A stretch of DNA of 64,000 nt from positions 1,408,901 through 1,472,900 of the forward strand of contig JXTC01000035.1 in NCBI GenBank assembly GCA_002914845.1, given 5' to 3'. Source of the stretch: Trema orientale. Lineage: Eukaryota; Streptophyta; Magnoliopsida; Rosales; Cannabaceae. The stretch's first letter is position 1. Each line of letters starts with the position of its first letter. A program made the translations under genes and the position numbers. Below are positions 42,801 to 52,426 of the stretch, one piece after another. The notes below the pieces were generated by a model, which searched no databases, had not been told where the DNA came from, and saw nothing but the letters and a program-made list of their open reading frames with translations.

Positions 42801-45800
42801 GGGATTACAAGTTGTGCTTATGTGGAACTTGGGTACTTTCAACTTTCAACTTGCAGCATACCATGTGATTAAATCGAAGCTGGTTTCATATCACACTTTA
42901 TAAGCTTTCATGTGATTAGAGATTCTAGTGTTTTTTCTCTTGACTATTACCTCTACTTTGATGGTCATTGCTTTTATGCTCAAAATTTTATTATGTTTTG
43001 ATTGTTTCCGATAAAATTAAGAATGAGAAAAGATGTTTTACAGAATCATATAGGATATTCAAATAGGATCTCTGGAAATGAAATTCTAAGTCTATTTCAA
43101 GAAAGTATGCAAATAGTTAGACAGTGAGTCAAATAGCTTGTAGACTTTTTTGGCTTGAGTTTCTACTTGTATACAGACCTATCATATGATACTGTTCTAG
43201 TTATGTTTCTTATGTATTGGTTTTACGCTACTTGTATGAGATTGGAATTGGCCTTACAGTGTTACTCGAATTTGAGGGGAAAAATGCAATTGTGTCTTAT
43301 ACAGGTTCAGCCTTTGAGTCTGTAGGTAATAATGGTTAACCTTTTCAAATTTTGTCTTCTTAAGTATTACGTTTTCAATTTTTTTAAAAGAAAGAGACAA
43401 TATCTTAAATGGATCAGGTATAACTTTTGTTGATTGTGACAGGTTTTTCAAGTACAATTGGGAGTGTTGCAGTTAGAATTATTGAGGTAATATCTATTTC
43501 TACAATTGTAATTACTCAAATTAAAGGATATATATTTTGGGTGCGTAATGGTGGCATTAATAGATACAATAACCATATAGGATCAGTTGTAGTATTCAGG
43601 CTTTAGTTGACAGATTGGTGATCATTGTCCGTTTTAGATAGAGCAATATAGTGTAAGTTAGAATCTCATGGGTCCGATAACTTAATTAGTAAAACTTTGC
43701 TAATTAAGTTTTTATCTATTCTAGTTTAGTTAGAACATATATAGTGTAAGTTAGAACCACATAGGTCCAAGACATTAATTAGTAAAACTCAGCTTAAGAT
43801 TTATCTATTCTTTTCCACAAGGCCATGGAATGAACTTTTGGAAGGTTTTTCTAGTCAGTTAAATATAAACTAAATTGTAGTTGAACCAATTATTTACTAT
43901 ACTGCGTTCTCTCGTGTTTTTGCTCCTTCCTATGGGCATGCTATCATGAACCAATTTACGTGAATGATATTACTGTAAGTTTGTTTTTTATGCAAGTTGT
44001 GGTGTCAATAGTCAACTCTGATGCCATTAACTAGATTACTCTATCGCATATTGAATATCTGTTTTGTGGATATATCTACCAAGTTTGAAAGTTATGTTAT
44101 GTAACTAGCTCAGACAATGTAAGAAGGAAGTGGGTTTGCTCAAATATTTTATATTTTATAGTTTATAGTTTATAGGCTCAAATATTGAAGCCTATAGTGA
44201 TTGTTTAAGTAATCCATATGCAGGGTTATGGCATGGTTTTCACTTCATAGATGGTTACAATGAAATACTAATTGATTTTTGTTAATCTTGGAATGTCTAA
44301 ATGAATAGAAACCATCATTTCCATTGTTTATTTCTTGCTAAGAATATTTGAAAACTTGTATAATTATGCATCCATTTTCAAAAACTATCAAGAACCTTGG
44401 TTGGCCTATGTTCTTTTCTTTTCTTTTTGTTTTGCCTAGCAGCTGGGAAAGTAGGACTTTGTCTCTGTATATTTTACTTTCTTATGATTGGGTTGAAGAA
44501 TATTTCTTATTTTTGTGGGATTATTGTTTAAATTTTCTTCAGTGAACTCGTTGTGTGTAGACAATCATGCTTAGTTGTGGTTCTGTGGATTAGTTGGCGA
44601 ACGTTTTGGCCTTTGGGCCATTGTATTAGTGAATTTTTGCATCGGCCACCTGCTACCCTTGTTTCGGATTTGTCACAAATTTTATAGAAAAGTTTTGTTT
44701 GACTTCTGTGTATTAAATCCAGGAGTTGATCAAGAGAAAAATAAAAAGGTCAAAGTAATAAAAGATATCGTTAGCATGTGAGATAGTTGGAAGATAATTA
44801 TCTTGTTTTATTGTGTATTTCAGGAAGTTTCCAGGATAAAGGCATGGCATCCTTATGACAACCAGGCCATATTTAGTGATAGAGTCAAGTGACAATTAAA
44901 AATCACTAGAGCGTTTGATGCTGGGTTTTTGAAGAGGGGCCAGTCCATTTTTTGCCACTTTTGGATCTATTTTAAGTTATGTTTTTGGATATAAGACTGA
45001 GGAGCTTTTCAATTTTTTTTCCCATTACAATTTGCTGCGTACTGATAATTTGGTTTCAACAAATTTTAACTGATCAAAGCACAGATTTTGAACATTTACA
45101 AATAGGCTGCCAACACTTTTGATTCTGAGGTTGATTAGAACCTCATACTCAATATAGTATCAGTCTATTTTTGAGGCTGGGAGGTTTATATACATATAAG
45201 CCTTTTATCATAACGAGTGAGAAAGAGGCCAAATAAGTCATTTTTTTTGGAAAATGAAAATATCATGAAACTCATTTCTAGATTGCAATTAATGACATTT
45301 GCATGTTGTTTTATGCAGGTTCTTACTTGACTTCAGCTGTTGGATTACTTTAGTTGTGCTTTTTTCTACTTGGGGTTAGCAAGGCAAGCAAATAAAACTT
45401 TCTTTTCTGTATTTAATACATATATTTAGTTCACTTACCTTTACTTGTCTCTTTGGTTGGATAAATATCACTCACAATTTATTCCATTTTTTCTTTGTTT
45501 TGTTAGGTTGATATTCATGGCTGGCTAATATAAGGAAGAGAAAACTTTGCAAATTTCAATCACCGAAAAAACAGTCTACAACAGACAAATTAATTAGAGT
45601 ATTCAAAAAAACAAGAGGAGCTCAAGTGGATTTTGTATTTAGTTGTGGGATGATCTATCTATGTTTTATTTTTTTGAATTAAAATATTGTATGTTGAACT
45701 ACACATTTATATCATTCTGATATAACGGATTTATGAGTTCTACTGATAATTATAAATTCTATAAATTGAATACTTGAGTGAATATGATACAACATAAGTG

Positions 45801-46252
45801 TTATTATTTTTATTATATAGCATTAAAAAAAGTTATAAAATAGGCATTTAATAACATAAATAAGTGTTATCATAGGATCTATGCTATTAACTACACATGT
45901 AAAATGTTATAAATTATTTTACATGACACAAAAAAAGTACAATAAAATGAGATTTTTTATAACAATAAAAAAATATTATGAAAGGTTTTGTACTTTTCAT
46001 CACATATTTGTATTATAACTACATTAAAATGTCATTATTTATATTATATAACATCAAAAAAATGTTATAAAAAAGACTTTTTATAATATCAAAATAATGT
46101 TATAAAAGATTTGGACTTTTAATAACATGAGTTGACATAATATTTTTCATAATGTTATGAACTATTGAGCTGACATAACATTTTTCATAATGTTATGAAC
46201 CATCTATTATAACATTTATTCAGTGTTATTAAAAGTATTTTTTCTTGTAGTA
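39835..46252. mobile_element. Non-autonomous CACTA (En/Spm) transposon
   Basis: The left end reads CACTACAAGAATAATAACC. The right end, read from the other strand, is TACTACAAGAAAAAATAC, so one end has TACTA in place of CACTA. Related subterminal words (AACACTRAATAA; repeated CATAATGTTATGAAC near 46150-46200) continue inward, as in this superfamily. Flanking triplets are CTT on the left and CCT on the right, so the 3-bp target duplication is at best imperfect. No transposase is recognisable in the 6.4 kb; instead a captured NB-ARC fragment lies near the left end. The right end is present a second time at 51736-52205. Confidence 0.7.
40163..40478 (-). pseudogene. Captured NLR (NB-ARC P-loop) gene fragment
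   Basis: On the minus strand an open reading runs HGFDQQLLSLEMLIL..DDNRLRAIAIIG then GTKGVGKTRLCETIFNKEE. GTKGVGKT fits the Walker A/P-loop pattern GxxGxGKT, and its surroundings (LRAIAIIG before, TLCETIFNK-like after) match plant NB-ARC proteins, most like the short At5g45490-type P-loop group. Similarity stops after NKEE, and no kinase-2, GLPL or LRR part follows, so only about 50 residues of the family remain. It lies inside the CACTA element, about 0.3 kb from the left end, in a GC-richer patch. It is best explained as a gene piece carried by a transposon, not a working resistance gene. Confidence 0.65.
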
Positions 46253-46472
46253 CCTATTTTTAACGTCTATTGTCCAGACCAAATTGAACTACACCACAAA
46301 TGTAGTTGCAATTTAATTTGATTTCTCCACATTGTTTTAAACGCCATGATTTGGGAATAGATATAAACCACGTATGCAGTTTGACACAATAAATGAAAGT
46401 AAAATTAGCTTAACTGCAATGCGAACACCTATTGCCACCCATTTCTAAACCAATTCATCTATGATTGACTAA
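45783..46472. repeat. Duplicated block A, copy 1 (690 bp)
   Basis: Matches 51736-52425 base for base at constant offset 5953 with about ten substitutions and no net length change. It contains the right end of the CACTA element and its flank. The first five bases, TATGA, are the target-site sequence for the Copia LTR seen in copy 2. Confidence 0.9.
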
Positions 46473-46512
46473 CTGAGCAACTCTTGTCTCTCAACAACTG
46501 ATGGACTATAAA

Positions 46513-46702
46513 GGGCCTGTTTGGCACAGCTTTCAAAGATCTTTTAGGACTCAAAAGATCTTTTAAGAGTGTTTGGATGAATTTTTAGAAGATTTTTTTG
46601 TATCCAAAAGATCTTTTTAAAGAAGCATGGACCTACCATCTTTTTCAGGAAGATCTTTTTATACTTTTACTTCAAGAAGTAAAAGCTATCCCAAACAGGC
46701 CC
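46513..46702. mobile_element. MITE with GGGCCTGTTTGG ends
   Basis: 190 bp with perfect 12-bp inverted ends GGGCCTGTTTGG / CCAAACAGGCCC, flanked by AAA on both sides. The interior is AT-rich with AAAGATCTTTT words. The ends resemble Tourist/PIF-Harbinger MITEs, but the superfamily is uncertain. Confidence 0.7.
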
Positions 46703-46770
46703 AAAATAGTAATGATGTAGGGACAAAAACGTTATTTCAAAACTCTCTTCACGATACTTTATTTCTTTTT

Positions 46771-46958
46771 AAAAAATAGGATATGACTACGGTAGGGGCG
46801 TCCCTACATAGGGTCATGCCTTAATTATCGTTAGATGAGAATCTGTGGGGAATAACGGGAATCTGTGGAGAATCTATTTATATACAGATTCCCATCCAAC
46901 GGTGAATAGACAGGGCCCTACGTAGGGGCGCCCCTACTGTAGACGCACCCTAAAAAAT
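46771..46958. mobile_element. MITE with GTAGGGGCG ends and 7-bp duplication
   Basis: The element is 46778-46951. AAAAAAT flanks both sides (46771-46777, 46952-46958), though in A-rich DNA this could be chance. The inverted ends share TAGGGGCGYCCCTACRTAGGG, which is itself palindromic. No coding capacity is seen. Confidence 0.6.
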
Positions 46959-47914
46959 ATATATGATCGTTCATATTCATAAAATGCCCCTCCAAAAAAA
47001 CGCAAAAATGTCATTTTAAAACTCTCTTCAGGATACTTTATTCTTTTGAAAAATATGATAAGAAATATGCTACTCGTTAACATTCATGAAATGCTTCTCC
47101 AAAAATGTCTTTTTGGAAGAGCATTTCATTAAAAAAAAAATTCTCCACGTCATTTTAAATGATGCAGTTTGACAGAATTAATAAAGGTAAAATTGGTTTC
47201 ATTGCAATGCGAACTCCTATTGCTATTCATTTCTAAATCAATTCATCTACAATCGACTAATTGAGCAACTCTAGTCTCATTACCACGCATGGAGCATATA
47301 GTACTAATGAAGTAGGGACGAAAACGTCAGTTCAAAACTCTATTAAGGATTAGTGGTGGGGAAATTGGGGCGAGTGGAGCGATGGCAGAGTGAAAGTGGG
47401 CAAGTGAGGGCATGACCCCCTGCTCACCTCTTTTATTTTTATTTTTTAATGTTATTTTCTTTTTCACTATTTGGTCCTATTAAATATATAATTTTACAAA
47501 TTTATTTCCACTTTGAAATGTGAATGAGCAAATTCACTCTTAGAATCACCTAAATTTAACTTTTTTTTTTTTTCATTTAATTTTCAAAACAAACATTGAG
47601 AGTAAATCGAATTGAAATGACTTTTCATTTTTTTACATATATTCTAATTCTCAATATTTAAGTAAAGAAAAATTTCAAGTTTTAGATGATTTTTTTCAAG
47701 GTGTATTCTACTTTATTATTATTTAGAATATATTCATAGGATAATTTTAGTATAGGAGGGGCAAAACTATTCCTCTAATAGGAGTGGATTCTAAAAGATT
47801 TTATTTGTTAAGGGCTAAAGACTATAATATTTATCATACACTCTTCTCCCATCCCCATTTGATTTTATTCTCAAGAGAGAGAAATATTTCCCTTCTTTTA
47901 TTAAACAAGAAATT
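46959..47914. other. Spacer left of the Mutator-like element
   Basis: No gene is seen. Related short stretches with AAAACTCTCTTCA.GATACTTTA occur at about 46740, 47020 and 47330, so the area holds local duplications. A member of the dispersed MITE-like family lies at 47745-47890. Confidence 0.5.
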
Positions 47915-49215
47915 GGGTTAAATACCTCTTCTTGATAGTTGATTTTGAGTACTTCACCCATCTTCATAATTTTTTAGCTAAAACCACCCGTTTTAAATAA
48001 AAGTCTTGTACAATGACATATATGACCCTGGTTAAAATTGAAATAAAAAGAAAAAGAGAAGGAAAAATAAAAAATACATAACTCTTTCTTCTTCATTGCG
48101 ATCTGTCTCCCATCTCTCATTCCAACTCTCATCTGCACCCACCTGTGCTCTCAATGGAACTGGTTATTCCCACCCCACGCTCCCGAAAACCCGTCGAAAT
48201 CACACCAGTCGCATCCCATCGAACCCACCCCATCAATACTCATGATTAATTTTTGTAGATTATAAGTTATTTTCTAGTAGGACTTGAAACTATAGCGAAA
48301 AATAGAAAGTTTTTGGTCATTTTTTGAGCTTGAAAAGTTGTAAACTAGAGAATGGGTTGTAAAACGGCGAGATTCGCTATGGAGAAGAAACCCAGATTAG
48401 GATACACAGGGATGCCTAGTTTTCTAGACAGCTTATCTAGAACTCGACAAATTATACATTATAGAGTATAAGTTATTTTCTAGTAAAACTTAAAACTATA
48501 GTGAAAAAGTCATTTTTTGAGCTTGAAAAGCTGTAAATTAGAAAATGGGTTGTAAAACGGCAAGATCCACTACGGAGAAGAAACTCAGATCGGGATTAGA
48601 CATGGGTGTCTAATTTTCTAAACAGCTAGTCCAGATTTCGACAAATTGTACATTATCAAATATGCTTGATATTATTGTCGAGTCTTGTCTCAACAATGGT
48701 ACATTTAGGCTCTCAACATTACATTGACAATGGTAGACACAGCTGTCAATCCATAGGCTAATTATAGTCGTCCAGGCACTAGACACTATCTCAACTATAC
48801 TAGACACACTGTCTATCATTCTCGACAGTGCAGTCGAGTAACTAGATACCAATGTCGAGATTTTTCTAGAGTATAAAAAAGTTACTCGATATCACAGTCG
48901 TGTTGCTCGACATGGTGTCTAGAAATATCGACACTTATGTCTAGACACTAAACACTATTGTCAAGCAACTAAAGCCATATGTCTAACTATTAGAAATACA
49001 TGTCTAGCTACTTGAAACACATGTCTAGTAATTAGAAATATATGTCTAGCAACTAAAAACACATGTCTAACAATTAAAAACGCATGTATAGCCATAAGAA
49101 ATACATATCAAACCTAACAAAATTTATTATTTTATGTTTGCTAATATATAGTTCTTCTTTTATTTTCTAATTTATTTTTTATTCAGATATATCATTAACA
49201 CTCATGATTATATGA
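47915..49215 (+). repeat. Left inverted arm of the MULE (repeated at 53114-54414)
   Basis: Contains a stretch ending in TTTTTGAGCTTGAAAAG, found inverted in the right arm, and a field of short repeats based on CATGTCTAGYAAYTA with about 23-bp spacing (48960-49100). Confidence 0.65.
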
Positions 49216-49299
49216 TGGTATTTAGGACTCTCCAAAATTCTCCCAATTAATATGTTGCACCACAAGCATTTCGGATTGGGCCAAATAGAATTCAGGTCA

Positions 49300-49940
49300 C
49301 GAACTCTAATAAAAACTATTTCAAAAATTTTGGACACACTAGACATTATCTGTATGCATATTGTAGTTTGAGCTAGACTATGATAGACATGCTGTCTAGC
49401 ATGGTCGAGCATTGTCTGCTCAGATTGGCCACGTAGACATTATGTCTAGCTTAGTGCAACACTATATGATAAGTTTATATTTAATTGAGTAATTTTTCTT
49501 TTCTGAATAATGTCTTAATATGGTTTATGTATGCATATTGGTTATTAAATGATTTTGGAGGGAACTCATAAAAACAAAGGAAACTATTTCAAATTTTTTT
49601 GAAAATTAGATTCATAAGGTGTCTAGCGCGGTTGAGATTTTCCAAGACTTTATTAGACACACTGTCTAGCATTATCGTTCCTTGTCTGTTTAGCCCGACC
49701 ACGCTAGATAGAGTGTCTAGCTTAGTCTAGTACCATGTGGTAAGATCAAATTATGCATATAAGTTGTTAAATGATTTTGTTAGAAAGTTATAAAAATGGA
49801 GGAAACTATTTCAAAATTTTTAGAAAATTAGATTGACAATCTAGCGTTGTTAAGATTTTCTTATATTGCACTAAACTAGACACATTGTTTAGCAAGGTCG
49901 ATCCTTGTATGTTTTGCTCGACCATGCTAGACAGAGTGTC
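49300..49940. repeat. About 220-bp imperfect repeats with GTCTAGCATGGTCGA words
   Basis: Three related units, near 49330-49530, 49540-49755 and 49760-49940. Each has ATGATTTTG then AAACTATTTCAAA, then TCTAGCG..GTTGAGATTTTC, then GTCTAGCATGGTCGAGC-like text. Repeated at 54500-55140 in the duplicate block. Confidence 0.6.
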
Positions 49941-50215
49941 CAACTTAGTCTAGCTATTAGACACGAGTTGTCTACCCTACCAGACAAATTATCTATCTGG
50001 TAGATACTATTGTCTAGCTTCTCATACAAATTATCTATATTGTATACACTATTATCTAGCTTCCTTGACAAGTTGTCTATCCGGTAGAAACGATTGTCTA
50101 GTTTCTCAGACAATTTGCCTATTTGATAGATACTATTGTTAAGCTTCCCATACAAGTTGTCTATCTTATAGACATTATTGTCTAGCTTCTCAAACAAGTT
50201 ATCTATCTACTAGAC
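49935..50215. repeat. 42-bp minisatellite array 1 (copy at 55134-55414)
   Basis: About six units of 42 bp with a core GTCTATCYGRTAGACACTAT followed by TGTCTAGCTTCTC. Each contains the small palindrome GTCTATCTGATAGAC and half sites GTCTAG/CTAGAC. On the minus strand the array reads as a 14-residue repeat such as KLDNSVYNIDNLYE. Confidence 0.85.
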
Positions 50216-50400
50216 ACTAAGTATAATGAACTAAAATTGGACATAAACCAAATTAAATACAATATAATTACAAAATTAGTGAGTTTTGTAAACTTAGTCA
50301 CTAATTTGTTCATTATTATTGGAAACTTAGTCACTACTATAATTAAAATATATCACCATTACTATTAGAAACTTAGTCACAAGTTTGTTATTTCTAATTA

Positions 50401-50401
50401 N
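50401..50401. other. Single N at end of duplicated block B copy 1
   Basis: Left of it is minisatellite spacer; right of it is an unrelated Copia internal sequence. The spacer text that should follow is found intact after 55599. This marks a contig junction. Confidence 0.85.
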
Positions 50402-51146
50402 ACAATTCCAGCATTCCAGTCTTCTTCCGGATCTGGACTTGTCTCTTCCATTCCTTGACTTGGATCTACCACGACCCCGGTTAGAATTCTTTTCGCTGCT
50501 TCTGCCCCTGTTCTCGAGATTTAGGGTAGAACTTGATGATGCGCCTTCACCTGAATCAATTCTGCGAACTTCTTCCGCCAAAATTTGGTCTCTAACATCA
50601 TTGAATTGCAGCTTTCCTTTGCCAACAGAATTGCTAACCGCAGCCCTCATTGGTTCCCAGCTGGTTGGTAGAGACGCTAAAAGAATTAAAGCACATACTT
50701 CATCGTCGAAATTAATTTCGACGGACGTCAACTGAGAAACGATCGTGTTGAACTCATTGATATGAGTTGCAACTGAAGCACCTTCTCCCATCTTGAAATA
50801 AAACAACTTTTTCATCAAATGTACCTTGTTATTTGCTGACGGCTTCTCATACATGTCTGACAAGATGCTCATCATCTTTGCTGTGGTTTTCGCCTCCGCC
50901 ACATTATGAGCAACATTTTTCGTTAGCGTTAATCGGATCACACCTAACACTTGTCGATCAAGGAGTTGCCAGTCGTCGTCCTCCATTTTCTCCGGTTTTT
51001 CCCTGATAGAGGCTGATGCAATTTTTTACTCTGCAGATAATCATTAATCTGCAATCTCCAGTACGAGAAGTCTGTACCGTCGAACTTGTCAATTCCGGGT
51101 CCTAATCCTTCACCTCCGGCCATCGCTCCCACTAAAATTGAACCTT

Positions 51147-51158
51147 GCTCTGATACCA
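51147..51158 (-). other. Primer-binding site of second Copia
   Basis: On the minus strand TGGTATCAGAGC, the exact common plant Copia site for initiator tRNA-Met, two bases inside the LTR edge. Confidence 0.9.
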
Positions 51159-51160
51159 GT

Positions 51161-51735
51161 TGTTAGGGAATAACCTCCCCAATAGATACACAATAGTGGA
51201 AGCGATAAAAATAAATGTGAACAATAATGCCGAAATAAATAAATAGGACACACAAAATTAGCGTGGTTCACCAATTTGGCTACGTCCACGGAGCTGCTGC
51301 AGATTTTCACTATTGGGAGAAAAAGAAACTTTACAAGTGTTTACACTTAACACTCTCAACTCACACCCCAGACTCCGAATACACCCAAGAGAAAAACTGT
51401 ATTTTTCTCTTCTCTCAAGAATAAAAACTCTCAATTTTTACTCTCACTTTACACTTGGTGTATTTCACTCTTTTCTGGGATGAAAACAAATGAGCAATAG
51501 GATCCCTATTTATAGTTGAGGCTCACCAACCGTTTACATATTTTTTCCTTAAAATTTCCTAATATACCACACACATCACACACGGTTTGTACACGTTTTA
51601 TATATTGTTGCGGTGTCCAAAATTATCTCACACATCATTATGTATATGGCCATCATATTGCTTTTCATTCAAAGCATTAAATGCTTAGAAAAAATGAGCT
51701 AATGGTGGTGATGGGACATCTTTCACACGTCAACA
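51161..51735 (-). repeat. LTR of second Copia, 575 bp
   Basis: Plus-strand ends are TGTTAGGGAATA and CGTCAACA. The next five bases, TATGA (51736-51740), are also found at the uninterrupted site 45783-45787, so the LTR edge is well supported. Confidence 0.88.
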
Positions 51736-52425
51736 TATGATACAACATAAGTGTTATTATTTTTATTATATAGCATTAAAAAAAGTTATAAAATAGGCAT
51801 TTAATAACATAAATAAGTATTATCATAGGATTTATGCTATTAACTACACATGTAAAATGTTATAAATTATTTTACATGACACAAAAAAAGTACAATAAAA
51901 TGAGATTTTTTATAACAATAAAAAAATGTTATGAAAGGTTTTGTACTTTTCATCACATATTTGTATTATAACTACATTAAAATGTCATTATTTATATTAT
52001 ATAACATCAAAAAAATGTTATAAAAAAGACTTTTTATAATATCAAAATAATGTTATAAAAGATTTGGACTTTTAATAACATGAGCTGACATAATATTTTT
52101 CATAATGTTATGAACCATTGAGCTGACATAACATTTTTCATAATATTATGAACCATCTATGATAACACTTATTCAGTGTTATTAAAAGTATTTTTTCTTG
52201 TAGTACCTACTTTTAACGTCTATTGTCCAGACCAAATTGAACTACACCACAAATGTAGTTGCAATTTAATTTGATTTCTCCACATTGTTTTAAACGCCAT
52301 GATTTGGGAATAGATATAAACCACGTATGCAGTTTGACACAATAAATGAAAGTAAAATTAGCTTAACTGCAATGCGAACACCTATTGCCACCCATTTCTA
52401 AACCAATTCATCTATGATTGACTAA
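51736..52425. repeat. Duplicated block A, copy 2 (690 bp)
   Basis: Second copy of 45783-46472, including the CACTA right end (TAGTA at 52201-52205). It begins at the Copia LTR edge and ends at the N at 52426. Confidence 0.9.
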
Positions 52426-52426
52426 N
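52426..52426. other. Single N joining duplicated blocks
   Basis: Left is equivalent to 46472 and right is equivalent to 47228, so the 755 bp between them, which hold two MITEs, are missing here. Both sides carry a similar CATTTCTAAAYCAATTCATC stretch, which could have caused a misjoin. Confidence 0.8.

Larger units (their letters stand above)
47228..50400. repeat. Duplicated block B, copy 1 (3173 bp)
   Basis: Matches 52427-55599 at constant offset 5199 with only about a dozen to fifteen substitutions noticed, over 99 percent identity. It stops exactly at the N at 50401; copy 2 begins exactly after the N at 52426. Confidence 0.92.
50402..51735 (-). mobile_element. Copia retrotransposon 5' part (LTR and GAG), broken
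   Basis: A fossil read on the minus strand: LTR 51161-51735, primer-binding site 51147-51158 and a GAG region (about 50402-51130) with KFDGTDFSYWRLQINDYLQ and a basic, Arg/Ser-rich tail leading to a zinc-knuckle start. The GAG type resembles the Tork/Tnt1 group. The rest of the element and the other LTR are absent because the sequence stops at the N at 50401. Age cannot be estimated with one LTR. The pol parts are missing and there are a few breaks in what remains. Confidence 0.85.

Noticed and set aside
44348-44781. Two adjacent plus-strand frames of 65 and 68 residues
   Set aside because: No domain, AT-driven, and inside the CACTA element.
48610-49412. Short open frames in the MULE left arm, for example 80 and 77 residues
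   Set aside because: They fall in repeated inverted-arm DNA and have no recognisable domain; the second is simply duplicated at 54378-54611.
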